The notes below the pieces were generated by a model, which saw only the letters and a list, made by a program, of their open reading frames with translations, was not told where the DNA came from and searched no databases. Position numbers and translations under genes: made by a program. Below are positions 43,443 to 50,820 of a DNA stretch of 64,000 bases, piece by piece. Position 1 is the first letter of the stretch. Each line of letters begins with the position of its first letter. The stretch is from Salegentibacter mishustinae (GTDB lineage: Bacteria > Bacteroidota > Bacteroidia > Flavobacteriales > Flavobacteriaceae): positions 434,001 through 498,000 of the forward strand of contig NZ_LLKN01000001.1 in assembly GCF_002900095.1 (NCBI RefSeq). The letters run 5' to 3'.

Positions 43443-44389
43443 TTTTTTGGATAAATATCTGTTCTATAATTGTCTTCTTCCCCTTCCAAAATTTGCAAAT
43501 AACTCTTATAACGGCTCCAGGCGATCTCGCCTTCCTCTAAAGCATCTTTTACGGCACATTTTGGTTCCTCCAGATGTAAACAGTTGTGGAATTTACAATC
43601 TTGTTTTAGTTCAAAAAATTCAGGAAAATAATCTCCCAATTCTTCACGTTCAATTTCTACTACTCCAAAACCTTTAATTCCAGGAGTGTCAATAATTCTT
43701 GCATCAAAACTAAGATCAAACATTTCTGCAAAAGTAGTGGTATGTTGCCCCTGTTTATGCTGATCAGAGATCTGGGAAGTTTTTAAGTTTAAACCGGGTT
43801 CTATAGCATTGATCAAGGTGGATTTTCCAGTACCACTATGGCCGGCAAACATACTTGTTTTCCCCAGCATCATCTCCTTCACTTTATCTACATTTTTACC
43901 GGTAGTTGCTGAGATCCCTATACATTCATAACCTGCATTTCTATATATCGCTGCTAGATATTTCACCTCCACCAATTCGTCTTCATTATAGCTATCAACT
44001 TTATTGAAAAGTAAAACCGCCTTTACGTGGTAAGCTTCAGCAGTCACTAAAAAACGATCTATAAAAGTGGTAAGCGTTGGCGGATTATTAAGTGTAACCA
44101 GTAAAAATACCTGGTCTATATTGGAAGCGATAATATGAGTTTGCTTAGAAAGATTAACCGATTTTCTAATAATGTAATTTTCGCGTTTTTCAATCTTTTT
44201 GATCACTCCCTGCTCTGCGCCTTCCTTATCTTCAATATCAAATTCTACGCGGTCACCCACAGCAACAGGATTGGTGCTTTTAATACCTTTAATCCTGAAT
44301 TTCCCTTTTATTCGGCAATCATAAAACGTTCCCGCTTCACTTTTCACCTGATACCAGCTTCCGGTAGACTTATAAACGGTTCCTTTCAT
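43439..44389 (-). CDS. rsgA: Small-ribosomal-subunit biogenesis GTPase RsgA
   Basis: This 316-residue circularly permuted GTPase has an N-terminal OB fold (about 1-70) and a GTPase core. G4 (LLFNKVDSYN, near 130) precedes G1 (GHSGTGKSTLIN, near 182) and G3 (IIDTPGIKGFG). A C-terminal zinc-binding region has C-x(4)-C-x-H-x(5)-C spacing (DCKFHNCLHLEEPKC near 262). It checks late 30S assembly near the decoding centre. Four-base overlap with dtd downstream. Secure call. Confidence 0.95.
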   Translation of the reverse strand: MKGTVYKSTGSWYQVKSEAGTFYDCRIKGKFRIKGIKSTNPVAVGDRVEFDIEDKEGAEQGVIKKIEKRENYIIRKSVNLSKQTHIIASNIDQVFLLVTLNNPPTLTTFIDRFLVTAEAYHVKAVLLFNKVDSYNEDELVEVKYLAAIYRNAGYECIGISATTGKNVDKVKEMMLGKTSMFAGHSGTGKSTLINAIEPGLNLKTSQISDQHKQGQHTTTFAEMFDLSFDARIIDTPGIKGFGVVEIEREELGDYFPEFFELKQDCKFHNCLHLEEPKCAVKDALEEGEIAWSRYKSYLQILEGEEDNYRTDIYPKK

Positions 44390-44406
44390 TCACATTATGG
44401 TTTTTT

Positions 44407-44541
44407 AAGTGGCTGTTTGAAAATTTTAAATGATGAACGTCATTACGAACGGAGTGAAGTAATCTCAAATTGATTTACAACCTATTGTACAGATTGCTTC
44501 GTACCTCGCAATGACGAAAATATATTTTCAAACAACCACTT
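44407..44541. mobile_element. 135-bp MITE-like element with 18-bp terminal inverted repeats
   Basis: The ends AAGTGGCTGTTTGAAAAT (44407-44424) and its inverted partner ATTTTCAAACAACCACTT (44524-44541) match with one difference. Inside is a second inverted pair: CGTCATTACGAACGGAGTG against a CGAGGTACGAAGCAATCT-like arm, a core I recall as common in flavobacterial intergenic repeats. No coding potential. It lies between the DAHP synthase gene and rsgA. Confidence 0.7.
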
Positions 44542-44607
44542 TGCTAAAATAGCAAATGCAACATTCACTACTTGCCTTTAAACCAAAAATCATGGAAAAC
44601 AAGATTT

Positions 44608-45690
44608 TTAAGCTTTCATTATTTTCTCCTGGTGGTTAATGGATTCCTGGTGAACCGCTTTAAATAAACGCAGAATAAATTCTTCACTTAATCCATGTTG
44701 CTCTCCTTCCAAAACCATATTTCCAAGAATTTCGTTCCATCTTTTGGTTTGTAAAACCGAAACGTTCTGTGCCTTTTTCACCTGGCCAATTTCATCTGAA
44801 ATTTTCATTCTTTTTGAAAGCAGCTCGATCAGTTGATTATCAGCTACATCAATTTTAGCTCTTAAAGTGCTTAATTTATTCTGAAATTCTTCACTTTCTG
44901 AAACCTCTTTTCTAATCTTCAAATCTTTCATAATCTGAACAAGTGTTGCGGGGGTGATTTGCTGTGCAGCGTCACTCCAGGCATCATCAGGAGTGTGGTG
45001 GGTCTCAACCATTAGTCCGTCGTAATTAAGGTCTAAAGCGGTTTGGCAAAGATCAAAAATAATATCTCTACGCCCTGCGATATGCGAAGGATCTAAAATT
45101 AGTGGAAGATCTGGAAATTTATTCTGAAGCTCAATAGCGATCTGCCACTCAGGGTTATTTCTGTATTTCGTTTTTTCGTAAGCTGAAAATCCACGGTGAA
45201 TTACTCCTAAATTTTTGATATCGGCAGTATGAAAACGTTCTACAGCTCCCAACCAAAGTGAAAGGTCTGGATTAACCGGGTTTTTCACCAATACCGTTTT
45301 ATCGGTACCTTTAAGTGCATCAGCGATATCCTGAACAATAAACGGCGAAACCGTTGTTCTGGCGCCAATCCAAAGAATATCAACGTCGTTTTCTAAAGCA
45401 AGATCTACGTGGTGAGCATTCGCAACTTCGGTAGTGGTTAGCATTCCGGTTTCTTCTTTGGCCTTTTTTAACCATTTTAAACCTAGCGCTCCAACTCCTT
45501 CAAAATTTCCCGGTCTGGTTCTGGGTTTCCAAATTCCGGCGCGTAAAACCGTGGCGTCAGTATCTTTTAACTGGTGAGCGATCTTTAAAACCTGTTCTTC
45601 GGTTTCAGCGCTACAAGGCCCTGCGATTACTAGCGGATGATCTAATCCGAAATCGTCGAGCCACTTTCTTTGTTCTTTGTTGTTTTCCAT
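44608..45690 (-). CDS. Bifunctional DAHP synthase/chorismate mutase
   Basis: This 360-residue protein joins a KDOPS-like (type I-beta) 3-deoxy-7-phosphoheptulonate synthase to a C-terminal type II chorismate mutase. The synthase spans residues 1-260 with IAGPCSAET, VLRAGIWKPRTRPGNFEG, WIGARTTVSPF, LVKNPVNPD and LILDPSHIAGRRD. The mutase spans about 268-350 with LRAKIDVADNQLIELLSKRMKI. It would both open the shikimate pathway and turn chorismate into prephenate for the products of the upstream genes. In this fusion type the mutase domain can also serve as a feedback sensor. It is the last gene of the Phe/Tyr operon. Confidence 0.94.
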   Translation of the reverse strand: MENNKEQRKWLDDFGLDHPLVIAGPCSAETEEQVLKIAHQLKDTDATVLRAGIWKPRTRPGNFEGVGALGLKWLKKAKEETGMLTTTEVANAHHVDLALENDVDILWIGARTTVSPFIVQDIADALKGTDKTVLVKNPVNPDLSLWLGAVERFHTADIKNLGVIHRGFSAYEKTKYRNNPEWQIAIELQNKFPDLPLILDPSHIAGRRDIIFDLCQTALDLNYDGLMVETHHTPDDAWSDAAQQITPATLVQIMKDLKIRKEVSESEEFQNKLSTLRAKIDVADNQLIELLSKRMKISDEIGQVKKAQNVSVLQTKRWNEILGNMVLEGEQHGLSEEFILRLFKAVHQESINHQEKIMKA

Positions 45691-45713
45691 AATTTAAAAT
45701 TTAATCCTGATTT

Positions 45714-46562
45714 TTAATTTATTCCGTTTAAAATTGTTTTGATATGATTGGTGCGTTGCATTTCATTATAAACTTCCTGAAAATCATCATTTTCCAGTAA
45801 GTCTTTAAAATGCGTAAGGTTATTAATATATTCAGTTAAAGTTTCCAGCACATTCTCTTTATTTTCCCTGAATATTGGCGACCACATAGCCGGGGAACTT
45901 TTGGCAAGTCTCACAGTAGAAGCAAATCCACTGCCTGCCAAATCAAATATATCACGCTCGTTACGTTCTTTTTCCAATACTGTTTTTCCCAGCATAAATG
46001 AACTTATATGCGATAAATGCGAAACATAAGCGATATGCCTATCGTGGGAAACCGGATCCATATATCGAATTCGCATTCCCAATTTCTGAAATATGTTTAG
46101 CGCTCTTTCCTGAAGTTTAAAAGCTGTTTTTTCTACCTCGCAGATAATATTGGTCTTATTCCTATATAGATTAGGAATTGCTGCTTCGGGCCCGGAAAAC
46201 TCAGTACCCGCAATAGGATGAGCCGCTAAAAAGTTTCTCCGGTTTTGATGATTTGCAATTTGTTTGCAAAGCCCCGACTTGGTAGAACCGGCATCAAAAA
46301 CCAGGGTGTTTTCACCGGCCAAATCTAAAACTTCAATCACTACTTTATTGGCAACATCTACCGGAACGGCCACCAAAACCACATCGGCGTGTTGTACATC
46401 TTCCATTTTTGAAAAATGATCTATAATTCCAAGTTCTTTCGCTTTTTTTAAGTTTTGCTCATCGGCATCACTTCCAAAGATTTCCGCTTCGGGAAAAGCC
46501 GATTTAATATCCAGCGCGAAAGAGCCGCCTATAAGTCCTATTCCTATTATTTGAACTTTCAT
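45714..46562 (-). CDS. tyrA: Prephenate dehydrogenase
   Basis: This 282-residue enzyme oxidatively decarboxylates prephenate to 4-hydroxyphenylpyruvate for tyrosine. It has the NAD-binding loop GIGLIGGSFALD near residue 7, then VLVAVPVDV, FDAGSTKSG, and the catalytic region AAHPIAGTEFSGPEAA near 115, with HVSHLSH-like YVSHLSHISSF near 178. It has no ACT domain, so feedback by Tyr is not obvious from the sequence. It lies between the aminotransferase and DAHP synthase genes in one operon. Secure call. Confidence 0.93.
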   Translation of the reverse strand: MKVQIIGIGLIGGSFALDIKSAFPEAEIFGSDADEQNLKKAKELGIIDHFSKMEDVQHADVVLVAVPVDVANKVVIEVLDLAGENTLVFDAGSTKSGLCKQIANHQNRRNFLAAHPIAGTEFSGPEAAIPNLYRNKTNIICEVEKTAFKLQERALNIFQKLGMRIRYMDPVSHDRHIAYVSHLSHISSFMLGKTVLEKERNERDIFDLAGSGFASTVRLAKSSPAMWSPIFRENKENVLETLTEYINNLTHFKDLLENDDFQEVYNEMQRTNHIKTILNGIN

Positions 46563-46638
46563 CTAATTTAATTTTATCTCCCGACCTGGGATTTTTCTAA
46601 AGCTTTAGGTGCATAACCTGTTCCTTTTGCGTCCAGCA

Positions 46639-47790
46639 TCATGCTGGTTTTATTCTTTTAATCGCCCGGTTGATATTTTCTTCGGTTGCGCAAAGTGAAA
46701 ATCGAATATATCCTTCGCCATTACTTCCAAAAATAAAACCAGGCGCGGTAAAAATGTGGTATTTATTTAGCAGAAAATCTACAAAAGCTTCTGCGTTTGT
46801 TCCCTTAGGAACCTTTGCCCAAACAAACATTCCGGTTTGATCTTTTTCAGGTTCGCATTGCAAAGCTTCAGCCAATTTCAATACTTTTTCTTTTCTGCTT
46901 TGATAAATCTCATTTTGGGCAGAAAACCAATCTCCGTTTAAACGCAAAGCAGCTGCCGCTCCGGCCTGAAGCGGATAAAACATTCCGCTATCCATATTGG
47001 TTTTCACTTTTAAAACCGTGTTTAGATTTTTCTCGCTTCCACAAAGCATTCCTATTCTCCAACCGGCCATATTAAAACTTTTGCTCAAAGAGTTCAGTTC
47101 TAAAACTACATCTTTGGCTCCTTCCGCTTTTAAAATACTTTTTGGATTGTCGTTAAGGATAAAACTGTAAGGATTATCGTTTACAATGAGGATGTTGTTT
47201 TCTTTTCCAAACTTTACCAAATCAGCAAAAAGCTTTTCATTGGCAGAAGCTCCGGTTGGCATATGCGGATAATTAACCCACATTAATTTCACTTTACTCA
47301 AATCTTTCTTTGCCAATTCTTCTAAATTCGGCAACCAGTTTCCTTCTGCATTTAGATCATAATAAACCGCTTTTGCGCCTACAAGTTCTGTAACCGAAGA
47401 ATACGTTGGATACCCGGGATTTGGAATTAACACCTCATCGCCTTCATTTAAAAAAGCCATAGAAATATGGGTGATTCCCTCTTTGCTCCCCATTAGCGGA
47501 AGAATTTCAGTTTCAGCATTCAGAGAAACCTGGTAATGATTTTGATAAAATTCAGCGATGGCATTTCTAAAATCAGGTGTGCCTTTATAAGGCTGATATT
47601 GGTGCGCACCGGTATTTACCAAAGCTTCGTTTAAAGCTGAGATAACCTGCTGTGGTGGCGCCAAATCTGGGCTACCAATACCAAGATTAATAATATCTTT
47701 CCCGGCAGCTGCCATGGCACGCACTTCCCTTAACTTCGAAGAAAAGTAGTACTCTTTTACATGATCCAACCTTTTGGCCTGTTCTATCAT
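46639..47790 (-). CDS. Class I/II PLP-dependent aminotransferase, aromatic operon
   Basis: This 383-residue fold-type I aminotransferase has IINLGIGSPDLAPP near residue 35, NPGYPTYSS near 122, NYPHMPTGA near 165, and the PLP-binding lysine in LNSLSKSFNMAGWRIG near 237. The C-terminal arginine is in GYIRFSLCA. Its place directly between prephenate dehydratase (overlapping by one base) and tyrA argues that it transaminates phenylpyruvate, hydroxyphenylpyruvate or prephenate. Alternatively it could be a general aspartate or LL-DAP-like aminotransferase; the sequence alone does not decide. Confidence 0.9.
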   Translation of the reverse strand: MIEQAKRLDHVKEYYFSSKLREVRAMAAAGKDIINLGIGSPDLAPPQQVISALNEALVNTGAHQYQPYKGTPDFRNAIAEFYQNHYQVSLNAETEILPLMGSKEGITHISMAFLNEGDEVLIPNPGYPTYSSVTELVGAKAVYYDLNAEGNWLPNLEELAKKDLSKVKLMWVNYPHMPTGASANEKLFADLVKFGKENNILIVNDNPYSFILNDNPKSILKAEGAKDVVLELNSLSKSFNMAGWRIGMLCGSEKNLNTVLKVKTNMDSGMFYPLQAGAAAALRLNGDWFSAQNEIYQSRKEKVLKLAEALQCEPEKDQTGMFVWAKVPKGTNAEAFVDFLLNKYHIFTAPGFIFGSNGEGYIRFSLCATEENINRAIKRIKPA

Positions 47791-48614
47791 TACAAACTAT
47801 TTTTGTAGGTTCCTAAAATTGTTAATCGCTCGGTCATTACTTCTAAAATATCCATCGCCTTCTGGAATTCAGCATAATTTTCAAAGATCACATCAATAAA
47901 AAATGAATATTTCCACGGAAATTCTATAATGGGCATACTTTGTATTTTCGTCATATCCAGGTTAAAATCCCTCAAAATATTCAATACCGAAACCAGGCTG
48001 CCTCGCTTACTTTCCAGTTCAAACTTTAAAGAAGCTTTATCTATTTTATCGCCATTTGGCTCTTTTTTCTTAGTACTGATAATTAAAAAACGAGTGGCAT
48101 TGCTTTTCTTGGTATGAATACTTTCTGCAAGAATTTCAAGTCCGAATAATTGTGCCGCTGCTTTACTCGCCACCGCCGCAACTTTTGTACTTCCTTTTTC
48201 TGAAATTCTTCGGGCTACTTCGGCAGTATCACTGTCTTCAATTAACTTAATATGCGGATATTTTTTAAAGAATTCTTTGCACTGCAACAAGGCCATAGGA
48301 TGCGAATAGACTTTTTTAATGTTCTCTATTTTTTGTCCCGGCATAGCCATAAAATTCATATCTATTGGGATGTAATGCTCGCCTACTACTTTTAGATTAT
48401 TTTCATCTATCAAAGCGTAATTCGGTAAAATTGAACCGGCGATAGAGTTTTCTATAGCCATCACGCCTTCGTTAGCTTCACCTTTTATTAGACTTTTGGT
48501 AAGCTCAGCAAAAGACATACATTCCAAAACTTCAACCTCCTGATGGTAATATTCCTGGGCCACCAAATGGTGAAATGAGCCCTGTACTCCCTGAATTGCA
48601 ATAATTTTATCCAT
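47790..48614 (-). CDS. pheA: Prephenate dehydratase
   Basis: This 274-residue enzyme converts prephenate to phenylpyruvate. The catalytic domain spans about 1-180 with IAIQGVQGSFHH at the start, IENSIAGSILPNY near 76, and the TRF motif in SNATRFLIIST near 175. A C-terminal ACT regulatory domain follows (about 190-270, with GSLVSVLNILRDFNLDMTKIQS), which in the family binds Phe for feedback inhibition. I chose ATG 48614 because the in-frame TTG at 48623 would only add three residues. It is the first structural gene of the operon and lies 17 bp after the terminator of the leader region. A Phe/Tyr-rich leader ORF precedes it. Confidence 0.94.
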   Translation of the reverse strand: MDKIIAIQGVQGSFHHLVAQEYYHQEVEVLECMSFAELTKSLIKGEANEGVMAIENSIAGSILPNYALIDENNLKVVGEHYIPIDMNFMAMPGQKIENIKKVYSHPMALLQCKEFFKKYPHIKLIEDSDTAEVARRISEKGSTKVAAVASKAAAQLFGLEILAESIHTKKSNATRFLIISTKKKEPNGDKIDKASLKFELESKRGSLVSVLNILRDFNLDMTKIQSMPIIEFPWKYSFFIDVIFENYAEFQKAMDILEVMTERLTILGTYKNSL

Positions 48615-48631
48615 TAATCTCAATATTGAGT

Positions 48632-48666
48632 AAAAAAAAAGTCCCGATGTTTATCGGGACTTTTTT
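48632..48666 (-). terminator. Attenuator terminator ahead of pheA
   Basis: On the minus strand GTCCCGAT-AAAC-ATCGGGAC forms an 8-bp stem with a 4-base loop, flanked by A6 and followed by nine T. It lies after the leader ORF stop and before the pheA start, so it can only act on the operon's own transcript. TCCCG in its 5' arm (48655-48659) is complementary to CGGGA inside the leader ORF (48696-48700), which allows an alternative antiterminator pairing. Confidence 0.85.
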
Positions 48667-48684
48667 ATATAATTTCTTACTTAA

Positions 48685-48762
48685 TTACATAGCATTCCCG
48701 TTCCTATCTCTGAAATAGAAATAAAAAAAGTAAAATGCGTTCCAGCTAATTAAGTAATTCAT
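48685..48762 (-). CDS. Phe/Tyr-rich leader peptide of the aromatic amino acid operon
   Basis: A 25-codon frame starts at ATG 48762 and ends in TAA at 48685-48687. The peptide begins MNYLISWNA, continues with eight consecutive aromatic codons (F Y F F Y F Y F), and ends RDRNGNAM. Five Phe and three Tyr codons in a row, plus a Tyr and a Trp earlier, have no plausible explanation other than sensing charged tRNA-Phe and tRNA-Tyr, as in the pheL leader of enterobacteria. A promoter lies 19 bp upstream and a strong terminator 18 bp downstream. The CGGGA segment lies 9 bp after the last aromatic codon, so a stalled ribosome would leave it free to disrupt the terminator. Confidence 0.8.
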   Translation of the reverse strand: MNYLISWNAFYFFYFYFRDRNGNAM

Positions 48763-48780
48763 TGTTTCGTTGTTATGGGG

Positions 48781-48808
48781 CTAAAGTAGAATATTATTAC
48801 CTAAACAA
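48781..48808 (-). promoter_or_regulatory. Promoter of the leader-pheA operon
   Basis: On the minus strand TTG (complement of 48806-48808) and TACTTTAG (complement of 48781-48788) are 17 bp apart, fitting the TTG/TAnnTTTG consensus with one mismatch. Transcription would start roughly 10 bp before the leader ATG. Confidence 0.65.
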
Positions 48809-48980
48809 AAACCCTTTTTTAGCTTTTTTTAAGCTTCTAAGAGCTTTTTACAAACTTGATTTTTTTTCTAAAGAATCATCGAAAGATTTATAATAGCTTT
48901 TAAAATAACCACTTAGTAATTCCGAAATCCCTAACAAGATGACTTTACTAAAACCCGATATATCTATTTTCGAACTATTA

Positions 48981-49007
48981 TTGGCGCGTTAAAAATCCTT
49001 ACTTTTG
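48981..49007 (+). promoter_or_regulatory. Promoter of gldA
   Basis: TTGG at 48981 and TACTTTTG at 49000-49007 form a good Bacteroidota promoter with 16-bp spacing. Transcription would begin at about 49012-49015, which places the upstream ATG at 49013 at or before the transcript start and favours ATG 49022 as the true start of gldA. Confidence 0.7.
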
Positions 49008-49021
49008 AAAAAATGCTTGCT

Positions 49022-49939
49022 ATGTCTATTCATGTTGAAGGAATTTCAAAATTTTATGGCGAACAAAAAGCGCTGGATTCTGTTTCTTTTAAGCTGAACA
49101 AAGGAGAAATTGTGGGTTTTTTGGGACCTAACGGCGCCGGAAAATCTACTTTAATGAAAATCCTTACCGGTTATTTAACTGCTTCAGAAGGAAAAGCAGA
49201 AGTAAACGGAATTTCCCTTGAAGACGATTTACATAAAATTCAGCAGCAAATTGGATATCTACCGGAACACAATCCATTATATACTGAAATGTACGTTCGG
49301 GAATACCTGGAATTTAATTCAAGGATCTATAAAACCGATAAATCACGCATAGAAGAAGTTATTGAACTCACCGGTCTAAAACCCGAAGCCAATAAAAAAA
49401 TAGAGCACCTCTCTAAAGGCTATCGCCAACGTGTTGGACTGGCTACTGCCCTGCTACACGATCCACAGGTTTTGATTCTAGATGAGCCTACCACTGGATT
49501 GGATCCTAATCAATTAGTAGAGATCAGAAATCTTATTAAGAATATTGGAAAGGAAAAATTGGGAAAAACAATATTTCTTTCTACTCATATTATGCAGGAA
49601 GTTGAAGCCGTTTGCGACCGGGTAATTATTATTAATAAAGGAAAGGTAGTTGCCGATAAAAACTTAAAAGATTTAAGGGAAGAAAATGAACAGGTAATTT
49701 TTGTGGAATTCGATTACCGGGTAGAGCAAGTTGCGCTTCAGAAATTACCGCATCTTATTTCAGCAAAAAATGTAGGCGGATTTGCCTATGAACTCACCTT
49801 TGACACCAAAAAAGATATGCGCCCTGCAGTATTCGATTTTGCCCATGATAACGGATTGAAAACTTTACAGCTAAATCAAAAAACAAAGAATTTAGAAAGT
49901 TTATTTGCTGAACTTACAGCCCCCCAACAAGCCCCCTAA
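49022..49939 (+). CDS. gldA: Gliding-motility ABC transporter ATP-binding protein GldA
   Basis: This 305-residue ABC ATPase has Walker A (FLGPNGAGKSTLMK near residue 36), a Q-loop (IGYLPEHNPLY), the signature (LSKGYRQRVGLATALLHDP near 136) and Walker B (VLILDEPTTGLDP). These are the features of GldA, the ATPase of the Gld A/F/G transporter required for gliding in Flavobacterium. The start at 49022 is chosen from promoter position. The last residues (TAPQQAP) are encoded inside a GC-rich repeat element that has evidently replaced the natural 3' end. The membrane partners GldF and GldG are not next to it. Confidence 0.9.
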   Translation: MSIHVEGISKFYGEQKALDSVSFKLNKGEIVGFLGPNGAGKSTLMKILTGYLTASEGKAEVNGISLEDDLHKIQQQIGYLPEHNPLYTEMYVREYLEFNSRIYKTDKSRIEEVIELTGLKPEANKKIEHLSKGYRQRVGLATALLHDPQVLILDEPTTGLDPNQLVEIRNLIKNIGKEKLGKTIFLSTHIMQEVEAVCDRVIIINKGKVVADKNLKDLREENEQVIFVEFDYRVEQVALQKLPHLISAKNVGGFAYELTFDTKKDMRPAVFDFAHDNGLKTLQLNQKTKNLESLFAELTAPQQAP

Positions 49940-50063
49940 CCCCCGAAGGGGGAACTCTAAGCGTTGCGCAATATACCTAGCCAACTCGACTGAATTTATT
50001 TTGAATAAATAATAAAACCAAAGAATCAGCAACTAAACTCCCCCTTCGGGGGCCAGGGGAGCT
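49931..50063. mobile_element. 133-bp MITE-like element with GC-rich palindromic ends
   Basis: The left end (49931-49956) and the inverted right end (50036-50063) share the layout GCCCCCT-(A/G)(A/G)-CCCCC-GAA-GGGGGA. Each end is itself a small palindrome. The 79 bp between them are AT-rich and non-coding. The left end contains the gldA stop codon and the right end abuts the stop of the next gene. Ends of the same design flank the DUF559 insertion in metH, so this looks like an empty relative. Confidence 0.75.
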
Positions 50064-50064
50064 G

Positions 50065-50820
50065 CTATTCAAATATAAGTCGGCCGGTGTAGTGTTCTTC
50101 AATATCAACTTCCGGTGGACGGTTTTTTGAGATTATATCTCCAAACCCAAAAATATCACCTTTTAAAGACTGTTGCGGATTGATAATTAATTTGTTGGTG
50201 CCCCGGTGTAAAATATCGTAATGCTGAACGATCAAATCTCCGGCTTCCAGTCTGCCATCACCATTTGCAAAGAAGAGATTTACATTTTCGGCTTTCCCGG
50301 TTAGGAAATAATTAGAAATATTATCGTTGGTAATTCTTAGATTTTCAACTTCCAGATCAAGGATAAAATCACCATTGGTATGAATATCGGGATCGCGCTC
50401 CTGGTTAAAGGACCGCAACCAAAGTTCGGGAAAATTAAGCGTTCCTATACTTTCAATTGCGCTGCCACTGCTATTCTGTAACCAGTTTAAAGTTGGTGTA
50501 GTGACATAGATTTTTGTGATCTCGTAATCCCGAAAAAGATTACAGGAATTTTCATTTCTCAGTTCAAGTCGGTTATCTACAACTTCAGCATAAACATCTT
50601 CTCGAAGATTTTCCCCGGTTTCGATCCTCACTTTATATTCATCGCCTTGCTCAATAAACAGTTTCACACGTTCATAAACTATAATTTCTTCAAAAGCATC
50701 AACACTAAATTCTTCAGAAATAATTTCTCCGGAAGTCTTTACACAAGTCGGCGCTTCTTCAGAATCACATCCTAAAAAGAAGAAAATTAATATCGCTATT
50801 CCTAAAACCTGCTTTCTCAT
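50065..50820 (-). CDS. DUF2807 (GIN domain)-type lipoprotein
   Basis: This 251-residue lipoprotein has lipid Cys in FFLGCDSEE near residue 18, with an acidic stretch after it. The body has a beta-helical head-GIN/DUF2807 pattern: FEEIIVYERVKLFIEQGDEYKVRIETG near 43, then repeats such as GDFILDLEVENLRITN and GDGRLEAGDLIVQHYDI. Proteins of this type are envelope-located and of unknown function. It overlaps the PagL-like gene by 4 bp, suggesting a two-gene operon acting in the outer membrane. Its stop codon lies right against the GC-rich MITE-like element. Confidence 0.75.
   Translation of the reverse strand: MRKQVLGIAILIFFFLGCDSEEAPTCVKTSGEIISEEFSVDAFEEIIVYERVKLFIEQGDEYKVRIETGENLREDVYAEVVDNRLELRNENSCNLFRDYEITKIYVTTPTLNWLQNSSGSAIESIGTLNFPELWLRSFNQERDPDIHTNGDFILDLEVENLRITNDNISNYFLTGKAENVNLFFANGDGRLEAGDLIVQHYDILHRGTNKLIINPQQSLKGDIFGFGDIISKNRPPEVDIEEHYTGRLIFE

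Noticed and set aside
48615-48623. TTG start for pheA at 48623
   Set aside because: The ATG at 48614 gives the conserved start of the dehydratase domain; the TTG adds only three residues.
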